From Oidiodendron maius Zn (taxonomy: Eukaryota; Ascomycota; Leotiomycetes; Myxotrichaceae), in contig KN832878.1 in NCBI GenBank assembly GCA_000827325.1, positions 1,612,001 through 1,676,000 of the forward strand: 64,000 bases of DNA, written 5' to 3'. A program made the position numbers and the translations under genes. Under the pieces are notes generated by a model. The model was not told where the DNA came from and did not search any database. It saw only the letters and a program-made list of their open reading frames with translations. Of the stretch, positions 1 to 11,089 are shown piece by piece. Every line of letters starts with the position of its first letter. Position 1 is the first letter of the stretch.

Positions 1-433
1 GGTCCGAAAGGAATAAGCGTCGGCCCCGAGAAGCGTCAGCGCGACCCCTATGGTAACACCCGAACTAGTGCTTACTCGACATGGCGCAGGTTTGCTTCAC
101 ACTCTGTCAATAACCTTACGCTTAGCGGGCAGTAAGTCTTATCTTACTGGGCATGTCTTCAGTGCGTAAGCGCTTTATAATTGTGTGAGAGTAAGCCCGC
201 CGGCTGGAGTTCCCTAATGGATCATTCGGCTTCACAGCTATCCCCTCGTCTTGTAGCCGCTGTCCTATACTAATAGGGGTGTAATCTACTATTCAAAAAT
301 ATTCTATAATAAAGAGACGCTCTTTATAATAGCCCACAACTACCGCCCCTAGAACTTGTGCACGAAACCCGCCATCCCTGCGGCACTGCACTCACCAAAT
401 TTTTTTTTTTTTAAAAAAACAAAAAAAACGCCT
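1..433. other. Upstream non-coding stretch
   Basis: No gene is recognised here. The end of the stretch holds a T-run followed by an A-rich run (about 399-428) just before the first ATG of the next gene. Confidence 0.5.
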
Positions 434-1864
434 ATGCTACCGCATAGGGCGAAGGTTATGGGCAATGAACCATGCACACCTGCACCAGTTAAGTCGATGC
501 AAGGAAGCTTCCTGCAAAACACCCTGCGCCGGCTGTCATCATCGACCACTCCCAGAGGACATAGCTTTGTGGCGAGCAAAGCGTCACACCATGGAGTGTG
601 CGAGCGCATTGTACTGAATGTCAATTACCATCGCGAGCGGTGCCAGATTTCTGAATTGAATCAGTCAAAGTTACAAAGGGTGGCATTCTGTGTTGATGTC
701 GAAATCGCGAGTGGCCTGAAGTCTTATGATGACTCGGGCTTTTCAGAACCGGAGAAGGTAACAAAAGAGAAAAAGCAATTATCGGTGAAAGGAGAGGGTG
801 CGGCTTTGGAACACTCAGTAGCTTTTAAGAAGGAGAAGAGAGAGACTGATGTTAAGAATTCTGGGATAACATTACCTCTAGGACTTGGAAAGTGCATGAC
901 GGAAACCAACGATGCTCTCACAACCAGTGAGAAGGACACGACTAAGAAAGAAAAGAAGAAGCGCAGTGATGGAGAGAAGAAGGCATGGAAAGAAAAGAAA
1001 CGGAAGCAAGCAGAGGAAAACGGTGTTGTGCCTGTTGAAGTAGTTAGTGATGTCTCTGGAGGCAGCAACACTAGGTCGAGAACACTAAAGACCCAAGCCT
1101 CACGCACTACAGACACGGTACGAATATATAGGCGGTGCTGTCAACTACGCGAAACACCGATCCTGAAGAAGATCACAGAGCAACTTAGGAATTCGGCTTC
1201 TGAGGACGGCCCACTTGGCGTCGTCAACAAGTTGGATCTCACTGGACATTGGCTCTATCTACCCGACGTTATCACCTTGGCAGACTTCCTGGCCATTATT
1301 CCAGTCAAAGATTTGGTACTGGAGAATTGCGGGCTGACTGATGAAGGCACACGGGCCATACTTGCAGGCCTATTAACTGCGAAGTCAATATATTATCCAG
1401 GGAGAAGGCCAGGGCATCGTGAAAAGGACGGCGAAGCAGTTCGAGGAAGATTCATTGAGCGTCTGGTTCTAAAGAACAATAAAAAGATCGGGCAGGATGG
1501 CTGGCAGCACATTTGCCTCTTTATCAACATGTGTCGGTCACTCAAGTCGCTCGACATGTCAAACGTTCCCTTTCCCCACACGACTAGCGCTTCTAATGGC
1601 AGCATGGAGATGTCGCAGCTACTTGCAAAAGCTGTTGGCGAACGATTAGCAGGAAATAAATTCGAATTTTTCGCTCTTGCTGATTGTGGAATCACCACGG
1701 ATCAGCTTGGTGACTTAACGGACGGGTTCATCAAGTCGGGCTTGCGGCGTCTTGATTTAGCAGGCAACAATATTACGTCCGCAGGCATGAAACACATCGC
1801 CCGCTACATCCGAGAAGGTCAATGTGATGGTCTAGATCTCGGTAGAAATGACTTGAGAGACTAG
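434..1864 (+). pseudogene. Truncated MHP1-like leucine-rich-repeat protein
   Basis: The first ATG (434) opens a 476-residue frame. Its N-terminal part carries a basic Ser/Thr-rich segment and the block RERCQISELNQSKLQRVAF, followed by a Lys/Glu-rich low-complexity stretch. The second half is a ribonuclease-inhibitor-like leucine-rich-repeat domain with motifs such as LVLENCGLTDEG, LKSLDMSNVPFP and LRRLDLAGNNITSAG. This order recalls the large fungal LRR proteins annotated as cell-wall biogenesis/MHP1-like, which I recall as roughly twice this length or more. The frame stops at 1862-1864 in the middle of the LRR domain. The same frame stays open beyond the stop to about 2098 with residues that still resemble the family (for example ATVKGLGFTGCNLKPGG). 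The copy therefore looks C-terminally truncated by a stop and then decayed. A short functional LRR protein is the alternative. The family call is from memory of motifs, not from a search. Confidence 0.6.
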
Positions 1865-2118
1865 CTGGGGGCCACCGTCAAGGGACTAGGCTTTACAGGT
1901 TGTAATCTCAAACCCGGAGGCGTTATGGATGCCACTCCCTTCTTTGACGAAGCATCGCAACGTTTGATTCTATTTGGAACGAATCCCAGCGCCCTAATCC
2001 CGCTGCACAAGTCTTCTGAGACCAAAATGACGGGGCAAAAATTTCCAGAGGAAAATGACAACAGTAGAGAAGTCAAACTATTTATGTCTTTATTATGACC
2101 AGAGTTCACGAGCAGCAA

Positions 2119-2526
2119 GTCGAACCCAGTCGCTGTTGCATTCTAGCGCGTCCGAAAATTGCAGGTAGCCAGAGACTCGCTTAAATGGTTCTTGCAAGTG
2201 TTTTGGTGTGGGATTCTGGGCGATAAGCATCCGACACTGTCCAGGCAGCATACAGAGTCTTGTGATCTGCTATTCTTGCTTTACATACATATATGGAAAA
2301 CTAGCCCTCTTTCCTTATGACTGTAAGCTCCTGCAAGCTTTAACTGCTCTAGCTGTTATTTAGTTCCTAGATCAAGCTAAGATATCGAGGTAGAATTCCG
2401 ATATGCACAATAATGATAGTTAAGAAAAAGGTGCATGTCCCTAATTGCTCCTGAATTCTCATTAACATAGGTGCTATACCAGACCACATCTAATGTAACT
2501 TACTAATAGACATTCTGTAAGGAGCT
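2119..2526. other. Gap without a recognised gene
   Basis: AT-rich sequence between the LRR gene remnant and the small secreted protein. I see no open frame with protein-like composition. Confidence 0.4.
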
Positions 2527-2700
2527 CTAGGCGCATACAAATTCGCATGTATCGTCTTCCCCACAAATTTCCTGGCAAGTCTGTCCATTGAAGCATGGCT
2601 GGCAGAGCGCCTGACGAGCCTCTAACTTAAGGCGTGAAGGAGTAGCGACTGCGATACTGGCAGCAGTAGTAAGCAGAACGATAATGCTATAGATCTTCAT
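2527..2700 (-). CDS. Small secreted cysteine-rich protein (57 aa)
   Basis: A 57-residue protein starts at the ATG at 2700. The frame stays open upstream, but the hydrophobic signal sequence begins exactly at this methionine (MKIYSIIVLLTTAASIAVAT). A cleavage site after ...AVAT or near ...EARQ would release a very short mature peptide of about 27-37 residues. The mature part has six cysteines (C33, C36, C42, C46, C52, C56) with spacing C-x2-C-x5-C-x3-C-x5-C-x3-C, so three disulfides are plausible. Size, signal peptide and cysteine content match small secreted effector-like or antimicrobial peptides of ascomycetes, but I do not recognise the family. No intron is needed. It stands alone in gene-poor DNA. 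Confidence 0.6.
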   Translation of the reverse strand: MKIYSIIVLLTTAASIAVATPSRLKLEARQALCQPCFNGQTCQEICGEDDTCEFVCA

Positions 2701-2811
2701 GGTGGGAACAAGATCGAGTGTGAATTGATATCGCAATTGACTTGTAAAGATATAGTGGAAGAGTGAGGTAAGTACTAAAGCAATTCTGCGGGGATGAGGT
2801 GAGTTGTACAC

Positions 2812-5505
2812 TTTAAGTAGTGTTCCGCTATATCAGGACTATCATCAGTGTATCGTATTTGGTTATATCAAACAGATATTGCTCTAACAGGATATCTGAG
2901 ACTGCCCATTGAGGCGCATGAAACTTGATATTGATCCATTGGCCCCTAAGCTACTATATAGCTCACGCCTGCACCACGTACAGCACCCTAGAGAGCAGAA
3001 TATTTCCCCATGTCCACCTATAACAGCAATCGTGGATGCCCATAAAGACTGTCAAAGCTATCCTATATAATGGATCAGCGCCTGAAGTGATGCTAAGATA
3101 TGAAAATACACTGGCAGGCCAATGGTTAGGTGGGGGACTATGCAAGGCTTGGGAGTGTCCAATCACATATAGCTAGATCGGAGAATTAACCCAATAACAT
3201 CTGGATCTGAAACTCTTGTACAACTGGCTGCAAGACCACTAAGTCCGTAATGGGGCTGGACGTTAGCGTGTTGGAGATCTGCCTGCAAAAGACCTGCAAT
3301 AGGTAATCCCCTCTGGAAATAGAATGACAAATATAATCTGTACCGGAGCCTAATCCTTCCGGCATAATCATGGAGTAGTAAATCCAGCAGATAGTGATCT
3401 CTTGATCCTAGGTTCTCATGACTGCTGGTGAGAGCATCACTTCTAAGTGGAGCTAATCTCGATATCTCTCAATGAACTAGCAACACGCATGTAATGTGGG
3501 CCTAAACTTGGCGTTAGTTTAGAATGCAATGTGAGGCTGGTAACGTCAATGATCAAGAGTGGCATGGCATGTCACTAAGTTACAATGAGATAGTTGCACT
3601 TCTATTGAATTATGCATGAACCTCCACATGGGAATAACTATAAATTTATATAAACTTTTGTAGACTACGGAATCTGTGGGGGTCCGTAAGATCCTCCCAG
3701 ACTCTGGGTCCTATAGAGTAACCTCATGCTCATCCAAACTCCTATTGCATAATTGACCCGAGACGCCCTTTCTCCTTATTATATCATCACTAGGTCTTTA
3801 TGTGACCTGAACAGCATCTAGTAACAACGTATAGGAGCGGCAAACAGAGAGCCCGAGAAATTTTAGTATCGCAACACAGTATAAAGAGCCGCCAGGTTGG
3901 TTCTTGAGATTGTCAATCGGTTCCTGCAGAGGGGGTGCACAGCGTCAGTATTCGGGAATAGAAAATGCCTCAAACCAGTTCGTTCCACAGATCAGGATAT
4001 TGGCCGTAAGCGTGCCGACTACAGTATGACTATATTTGGTGATTTGCTAGTGATTACGCCTCCTCCCTCATTAGGCTGTGGATTATTTCCGACTATTTCT
4101 ACAGGGAACAAACCTGAGGGTAGGGTATGAAACTGTCTGCAACTGGGTGCGACCCACAGTAACCTGACTACTCTCCCTACCACGATAAATATAACGAGCA
4201 TTGCTGACTATAACCAATACCTAGAAGTTAAATATGAATTGTTAGAGCAAGGTAAAACATCATGTAGCGGGATAGCGCTGCCCGAGGAGGTAACCGGATC
4301 TAGTAAGTTTGTTCCATGCCTGGTCAAAGCTAAACAGAAATTCTATGCAGTTACGAATGTAATCTAAGCTTTACTGCCATTGATGGAGCCCATACAAAAT
4401 CAATATATTTAGAGCCTATCTCATATACAAGAAAACCTACAGTATATGGGATATATGCCGCTTATTAAAGTCATAAGGCCGTGCGAATGTTCCTCGGCTG
4501 TGCCACAATTCAATTCCCCCTGCCCCTTACCCCGCACCCTCGATAAGGTGCCACCCGGCCCGCGGCTGTCCATTAAGATCTGAAGTGGTAGGTTACACTG
4601 GCGCAACTAAACCTTGATCAAGTATTATATCCAGCTCGTGAAATTAGTGAGTTGTCGTCGTACAGAAGAGTTGGCTGAGCTTGGTAAAGCTTAACAAGGC
4701 TTGATACACATACTCAGTAAGCTTTCCCCCGGCTCCTCCAGCTCAGCTACCAGAGTGGGTACGAGCACGGATTTGAAATTCTGTATGTAGCAAGCATGCT
4801 AGAGGCAACTTCGCGAGTCTGCGCTAGCTAGATATTACCCCACTAGATAATATTCCGATATTCCATTTTCCTCGCAACGCAGTATGTTCAGGTTAGGGAT
4901 TGGGTGCCTCCTACCAAATGGGGTATCGGCCTAACTAGGAATGCCGTTGCGTAGCGCTATGCAGGACGAAATCAGAACAGGGAAACCACCGCTGCCGAGA
5001 GGAGTTCAGATCCATGCTTAATCTATAAAGGTAAAAGCAGGACGAGCTGGCTTTTTTAAGCAGGTTCCGAGAGTGGGCCCTAGTTAGCTCGTCGTGCGGC
5101 CAGGTACCGATCCATTATCCAGAGATTCCATGCATAAACTTCCACTAGTAAGCCACCTGAGAAGTCTCCACATAGTCCATGCGATGAGGATGATATGCCT
5201 ACGCTATATAGTAGGGATAGTCATAAGTGAGACTATCACTGTAGCTAGTTACCAAAGTCATTCCAGGTAAAAGACCTGCTTGTTCCTGACAGCGCCAGGG
5301 TACCGGTGACTGTAACCATACAATCCTACAGACTAACTCTTAGAACGCCCGAGATTGCCCTGTTATTTAGCTCTATATCAAAGTTATGAACTATAATATA
5401 GCTAGCTAGATAGGGGGATAGAGAAATTATATATAGCTTGAGCAAAGTGACCAAAAATCAGTCATTAAGCCTTCCCAGGTCATCCACCCATCAACAAAAC
5501 TTAAT
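2812..5505. other. Gene-poor 2.7-kb stretch
   Basis: Only short open frames without family resemblance occur on either strand (the longest is under 80 codons). TA-rich segments are frequent. I see no RNA gene or transposon end here. Confidence 0.4.
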
Positions 5506-5969
5506 ATGCGATCTTCAATTTTGATCACCAGCATATTTATGCCCTTCTCATTTGCAGCACTCACTGTTAATTTGTATGTCACCAGGTTACTCATTGTATG
5601 CAATTCAGAAGGACAGTCTTAATAACTAGGCTTTCTAGTTACTCTGACCCTAATTGTCAAACCTATGTCAACTCCGTTCATCCTTCTCCAGACTATACAC
5701 AGATTGATGCACCAACCGGTATTCTAAGTGCCAAATGGGTAGATACAACCGATCCAAATGCGGATGCAGATGGGTTTGACGGTGAGTTCTTGTTATGCAG
5801 TTATACTATAATGGGTGGGCTTCCTCTCTAACGCTCTACAGCTTGGTTTGCTGTTGTGGGTGTCCCCGGTGGAACGCCAGGGGTTGACCAAACGATCTAT
5901 TATAGCCCAAGCCCAGCAGAATGTATTTCCAGGGCATCAGATCAGGTATTAGAGGTGTTTGCGGATTAA
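5506..5969 (+). CDS. Small secreted protein, three exons (112 aa)
   Basis: Assembled from exons 5506-5573, 5639-5781 and 5842-5969. Intron 1 (65 nt) starts GTATGT and ends CTTTCTAG. Intron 2 (60 nt) starts GTGAGT, carries a CTAAC branch site and ends CTACAG. Phases match at both junctions and give a 112-residue product. The N-terminus MRSSILITSIFMPFSFAALT is a typical signal peptide. The mature part begins near VNFYSDPNCQTY and has only two cysteines (C29 and a second near residue 98), so one disulfide is possible. It is rich in Asp, Pro and Gly (for example DTTDPNADADGFDAW and VGVPGGTPGVDQT). The two introns and clean phasing make it more than a chance frame. I do not recognise a family; a secreted effector-like or cell-surface role is inferred only from size and signal peptide. 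Confidence 0.6.
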
Positions 5970-6506
5970 GCTAGCGTTTTCTTCTTGACTACATATATCG
6001 GGTTATAACCAGCATCATTTCGAATTCTTGTGAGAAGCAACACTCCTCAAAAAGTGAACCAGGGTATAATCATAGTGCTTAGTACGGGCGCTATCGATTC
6101 CTCTTGTGAAATTTCGACACTTACTATCGGAAAGCTCCAATTGGCCTAGGTATAAATCCCAACAGTAATTTTTGTAACTCCGGCTCAAACTACTTCCTTC
6201 CCATTGCAACATAATCGTCTCTTCACAATCACTCACATTCTTTCAGTGGTCCATCCTATGGGTCAAAACCACCAAGTCCTATAGTCCGTGATCATAAGAG
6301 AGCGACCCACGATCAAGGCTCGAGAGAAGGCTAAGATAGAATTCAAAACATAATATAGGTAAAAAAGAAGCTATAGGGTTACTTCCCTCTTATTTTGATA
6401 GCTCTTAAAGAGGATCAGTAAGTGCTCAAGTCTAGGGTATATACCAACCTAGTGTTGCGACTAACCAGACATTACATAGTTTACGACTGCTGCCCTAGAT
6501 CTAGTT
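5970..6506. other. Gap without a recognised gene
   Basis: A 73-codon minus-strand frame at 6015-6236 has no signal peptide, no recognisable motif and no splice partners. I treat it as chance. Confidence 0.35.
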
Positions 6507-7439
6507 CTATCTTCCGCCATAATTTTTCGTAAATGGAGCCATCTCGTTTGCTGAATCTATTCTCTCCCCCTTCTTTTGCTTTTGAATCTGTCTGAAGAAG
6601 CTGCCAGGGTAGGTAGCGGTAAACAGCAACACAACAGATATCATCATAGTACCATCAAAAAGATATAGCATGATTTCGTGCGAGGCAATAAATCCGCTGG
6701 TGGTACCCTGGGTAAATTCCACAGTTCGAAGAATATTTCTAAACAAGAAAATACTGCTTGTAATGTATAGCACTGTCAAATGCTTTTTCAGATGTAGTTG
6801 AGTGCCTCTAAGCCTGTAGAATCGTCTGTGAAAAGTTGTGGTGAAGATAATGAAAAGACAGAACATGAAGGCTTGAAGAAACAGCCCCCCTAGGACAATA
6901 TGACTGCCATTATGGGCTGTCTGCTGATTCGTATCGCCAGAAAGAATGGCTCCGGCGAATTGGGTTGCGAAACATATTGTGTCGACGAGAACGAAGAGTT
7001 TCGAGGACCACCGTGGCGACATTGCAGAACATTCTTTAGCATCAAGATTGCGAGCTAGGCGTCCGAGAATCATATAGATTGAGGCAGCTAAGAATGGGGG
7101 AGACGATAGAATGAGGATGTATTGCATAACGTAAGGTCCAGTGAGGCGAATGTTTTTGTGTGACCAAGCGCGTCCATAGTATCCTCCTGCTTCCACTATG
7201 ATAGCATATTAGACTCCATGACGTGGTCAAAGCGACGAGACTTACTTATACAGCCCAGAAAAAAATGGCAAGAAGAAAGGGGAGCGGAATCAACATAGTA
7301 AGAAGAAATGTATTAAAGCGCCAGAGCCAAACAAGACGACGAAAATGTATGCAGCCACTTCAGACGGTATATAAGGGTACAAGTCAAACGGTGCCTCGCC
7401 GCTCACGGTAGAGTTGGAAGTTGTTATATTCATAGACAT
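6507..7439 (-). pseudogene. RTA1-family seven-helix membrane protein, damaged 5' exon
   Basis: The long 3' exon (6507-7195) encodes about 229 residues with the RTA1-domain pattern: EAGGYYGR after helix 2, then several hydrophobic helices, FRNILRTVEF, and HEIMLYLFDGTMM before the last helix. RTA1 proteins are plasma-membrane proteins linked to lipid export and drug resistance in fungi. A 5' exon starts at the ATG at 7439 (MSMNITTSNSTVSG, then YIPSEVAAYIFVVLFG), and a 50-nt intron lies at 7196-7245 (GTAAGT...ATAG). This 5' exon has an in-frame TGA, and its phase does not fit the splice. One extra base in the T7 run (A7 at 7259-7265 on the plus strand) would explain the phase error. It is either a young pseudogene or a copy with a homopolymer sequence error plus one stop. 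The family call is secure; functionality is doubtful. Confidence 0.65.
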
Positions 7440-9147
7440 ATCTGAGTCCGCTGAAATGAATGTAAATTGATTTTAGTGAATCGTACGAAACAGTGCAAAG
7501 TATGTTGAACCATCTCCTTTATAACGGATATCTATGGCGCTAAGGAAGGGACACCAAGTAATATGGTGCTTCACGACCTCGTAAAGGGTCACTAGGGCAG
7601 TATAATGCGATAGCTTGTAGCATTTCACTCTCTTATTATAAGCACGAGCATTCTTTAGGAAATCGAAAACGAATACGGTGGACCCATACTATAGGACTTC
7701 AAACTGTGGGTCACCGAATCACAGGGTTTCAGGTTTCAGGGGTTGACGCTAAACTTCAGGCACTCAACACAACGCGAAAGAAGCGTGCCGGGAAAAATAT
7801 ATCTCTACTAATCGGCGCCTGTATCATTACAGTTGCATTCCAGAAGAAAATGGATGCTGATGAGGCAGGATGACTGAAATTAGAGTCTTGTCCTAATTCC
7901 TCGTATACGATATCCTTTAGCAGAGGCTGAATATGAAGATACAGCCGTACGAAGTATAACCATTCTGCTCGACACGTCATGTGCAAGTCTATCTAAATCT
8001 CTGCCAGGAAGTCTGCGGGAAGCGCTGGGATGGACTCGTCGGGTGGGGGGATGCACCGACTGCTGTCGAGGGCGTAGAAACCGTTAGCATCCGTCGTGGC
8101 GATGTTGACCAGTGGCCACCAAAAAGGGAGTAGTAGTAGCCGCGCGGATTCACTGCTCTATTGCTTATGATGTGGCCTTCGGCCAGGAAGATGGCGGCAC
8201 CGGAATGTTCGAGTCGGAGTGGCGCCACTAGTGGTGGTGCAGGAATCGAAGAGACGAGAGATAGAGATAGCGTGTATGGAAAATGTCTTGGGGTTAAAGA
8301 AGCAAGAAAGACTCGTCTGTTTGCCGATTCTAGGCTCCAGAGTTGCGAAAACGAAGGTTTCAAGAGCAGGAGCCGGGACTTATTCTATTCTAGGCATGCC
8401 GCAGAATAATTCTAGCTCTGTGATTGGTTCTGCATGTACGGCTGGCTACGAATACGCTGGAATTGCCAAACAAGGCTAGCAGTGGCGTCCGGTAGTGATG
8501 AAGAGAGGATACCAGCCGCTTCGCATCTGCAACTCAAAAACGCCAAATACACAAAAAGAACCCATTACCAACTGCTGTCCGTATTCTACTTTCTACAGTT
8601 ATTCTTTGCCCAAGAGCGGCATTATCTAATTCGGTGAAGATAGACTTATATAAACTACACGAATTAACACTTGTATTGACCACCTTGGTTTATTTCCCCT
8701 TTATTCGCATCATCTGGTGGGATGAACTTGCGAAGGAAGATACTAAAGGCTGAATTGCCGGCGTAATCTTTGGGTGGCTGCAGCGTTAGCACCACTCTGG
8801 CCAGACAAGCACGTTCCTCGTGCGTGCAATAGTTCATGGTTAATATAATCATGACTGTGGATGATTTCCTACAACCTTTACATTTTGTTCTGATTAGGTG
8901 GAGCAGCGAAGGCTAGTCGGAGATTGCACCATGAACGACGTTCAACACTCCTTAGCAGTCGACATTTATCCGGAAATATAAATAGAAATCGTTCTGGAGA
9001 ACATCGTATTTGGTATACAAGTCACTCTAGTATACCGCCGTATTCGTGTCCTAGAGACATACAGTACATAAACATGCTTAAGTGCCACTCTCTCAGACAC
9101 ATGTCGTCAACGTAAACACATATCGCTGAACACGCACACACACACGC
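7440..9147. other. Gap without a recognised gene
   Basis: A minus-strand frame at 7989-8363 (124 codons) contains segments such as GYYYSLFGGHW, but I cannot place it in a family. Other frames look random. A CA/TA microsatellite lies at the end, about 9135-9163. Confidence 0.35.
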
Positions 9148-9165
9148 ATATATATATACATATCT
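9148..9165 (+). promoter_or_regulatory. TA-repeat, possible TATA region of the BBE-like gene
   Basis: An ATATATATATACATAT tract sits about 40-55 bases before the ATG at 9203, directly after a CACACAC run. Its position suits a core promoter element, but it may be only a microsatellite. Confidence 0.25.
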
Positions 9166-9202
9166 CATTGAACACATTCCTCTCGATTTCGTTCCACTTA
9201 TC

Positions 9203-11089
9203 ATGACTCACAACTTCAAACACGCATTTTTGGGCTTCTATTTTTGGCTCCTCTTTTGTCGTGGTATCTTCGCCTTGCCACGATGCAAGACGATCCCTTC
9301 GGATCCTAATTGGCCATCCAGTACCGAATGGGAGACCTTGAACAACACTCTGGGCGGTGCTCTTCTAAAACCCGTGCCTGTCGCTTCGTCTTGCTGGGCA
9401 GGGAACCCTTTTCGGTCGCCTGTCCCTTGTGGCATTGTCGAAGCCAACTGGACCTCCGGTTTCTTCCATTCCAAGCTCCCTGAATCTGTAGATTATCCCA
9501 TCTACGCGAATAATTCCTGCCTGCCCCCGGGGTCTGCCGGCTTTGACCTGACTCAGGGATGCCATTTGGGAGGGCTGCCTGAGTATATAGTCATTGCGAC
9601 GACTGAAAACCAGGTTGCTCATGCAGTGAAGTGGGCCGCAGAACGGAACATTCGTATCATCGTCAAAGGGACGGGGCATGACCTGAATGGGCGGTGTGTT
9701 TCCTTTCCTCTTTTGTCCTTGTGCTCTCATCTAATTTCTGCAAGATCTAGCGGGACATTCTCGGTATCCATCTGGACGCGATATCTCAACAAGTTGGAAC
9801 GCAACCCATCCTGGGCTGTGCCAAACACCCACAAGACCGAAGACGTCTTCATCGTCGGCAGTGGGCAGCAATGGGGCAATGTGTTGCAGGAGGCGACCCA
9901 AATCGGCCGTGTGGTCACAACGGGCCAGGACCCGAGTGTTGGGCTGGGAGGCTATATCCAGGGCGGTGGACATGGACCTTTGTCGAGCACCTACGGCTTG
10001 GCTGCGCACCAGGTCTTGCAAGTTACTGTGGTCACTACTACAGGACAGATCTTGGTGGCCAATGACAACACAAACAAAGATATCTTTTGGGCCTTGCGCG
10101 GCGGGGGTGGTGGTCAGTACGGCGTTGTCACGGAGTATGTGATCAAGCATTATCCCGCTCCTGCCAGCGTTGCGTTGGGCACGCTCGCCATCGTGCCCCA
10201 GTCCAGCATAGACGAAAATAGCAACAGTTCTTGGGAAGCAACCGCAGCCCTTCTCGCGGCCCTGCCCGAGCTCATGGATGCCGGCGTCGCGGGAGCTGGC
10301 ACGCTGGCGACCGGCGAGGCTGCTATACAGTTCTCGCCTTCGCTCCAGACGTCGACTACGGGCATTGTGGCGACCCAGGTCTTGTGGGCCTTCAACACAA
10401 CATCCACAGGACTCACCGCGCTTGTCGCCCCCTTGGTCGCTCATCTACGTGCGCAGAGCTCCAACCAGACGCTGTCTATCAGCTGGAGCGCAGAGACATT
10501 TGCTAACTACACGGCTTTTTATCACGCTATCGGTGGCAGCAATGCGGCAGGCTCGCCCAGCCTGGTGTCTAGCCGTCTGCTCGGCCGCGCCGAGCTCATC
10601 GACACGCCGCGGGAGGAGGTCGTGTCGCACCTCCGGACGGCCCTGCGTGCCCAGAATGAGACGGCAGGCACCTTTGCCACGGTTGGCTTACAGGGTGGGC
10701 CAGGACTACAGAAGGTACCTATGGCTCGCTGGGGCGCTGTGAACAACGTCTGGCGCACTGCTTATATCCACCTCATCACCTACGGTGCAACACTTAACTC
10801 TTCCCCGGACAGAAGCCCGAAACAGGCCCTGGCCGATGCAGCGGCCTATATGGCAGAGGTTCGCGAACCGATGTGGCGACAGTGGGCACCGAACACTGGT
10901 GCCTATATGAACGAGGCCAATCCCTTTGATACGCAGTTCAAACACGATTTCTACGGTGCCTCCTATTCGCGTCTGATGGATATCAAGGGGCAGTACGATC
11001 CCAGCCGTAGCTTATTTGTGTTATCCGGTGTGGGAAGTGATGAGTGGGACTATGACCTGGACAGCGGGAAACTATGTAGGATGGGTTAA
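9203..11089 (+). CDS. Secreted FAD-linked oxidoreductase, BBE/PCMH type
   Basis: The start at 9203 gives a hydrophobic signal sequence (MTHNFKHAFLGFYFWLLFC, cleavage near GIFALP). A 51-nt intron at 9694-9744 (GTGTGT...CTAAT...CAAG) is a multiple of three and lacks a stop, so the frame reads through it. Splicing restores the expected GHDLNGRSSGTFSVSIWT and yields 611 residues, a usual family length. The FAD-binding PCMH domain includes VKGTGHD, whose His is the likely flavin attachment site; GGYIQGGGHGPLSSTYGL; and LRGGGGGQYGVVTEY. The BBE motif is near the end (YMNEANPFD...FYGASYSRLMDIKGQYDP). The Cys of bicovalent members is not seen in GGYIQGGGHG, so single covalent attachment is inferred. 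Such enzymes oxidise sugars, alkaloids or secondary metabolites outside the cell; the substrate is unknown. Several N-x-S/T sites fit secretion. It stands alone, without cluster partners nearby. Confidence 0.9.
   Translation: MTHNFKHAFLGFYFWLLFCRGIFALPRCKTIPSDPNWPSSTEWETLNNTLGGALLKPVPVASSCWAGNPFRSPVPCGIVEANWTSGFFHSKLPESVDYPIYANNSCLPPGSAGFDLTQGCHLGGLPEYIVIATTENQVAHAVKWAAERNIRIIVKGTGHDLNGRCVSFPLLSLCSHLISARSSGTFSVSIWTRYLNKLERNPSWAVPNTHKTEDVFIVGSGQQWGNVLQEATQIGRVVTTGQDPSVGLGGYIQGGGHGPLSSTYGLAAHQVLQVTVVTTTGQILVANDNTNKDIFWALRGGGGGQYGVVTEYVIKHYPAPASVALGTLAIVPQSSIDENSNSSWEATAALLAALPELMDAGVAGAGTLATGEAAIQFSPSLQTSTTGIVATQVLWAFNTTSTGLTALVAPLVAHLRAQSSNQTLSISWSAETFANYTAFYHAIGGSNAAGSPSLVSSRLLGRAELIDTPREEVVSHLRTALRAQNETAGTFATVGLQGGPGLQKVPMARWGAVNNVWRTAYIHLITYGATLNSSPDRSPKQALADAAAYMAEVREPMWRQWAPNTGAYMNEANPFDTQFKHDFYGASYSRLMDIKGQYDPSRSLFVLSGVGSDEWDYDLDSGKLCRMG

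Noticed and set aside
7989-8363. A 124-codon minus-strand frame
   Set aside because: Partly plausible composition, but no recognised motif, signal peptide or splice partners. Overlapping plus-strand frames are equally long.
9731-10444. A 237-codon minus-strand frame and several other frames inside the BBE-like gene
   Set aside because: Shadow frames of a GC-rich coding region. Only the plus-strand frame has FAD-binding motifs and a signal peptide.
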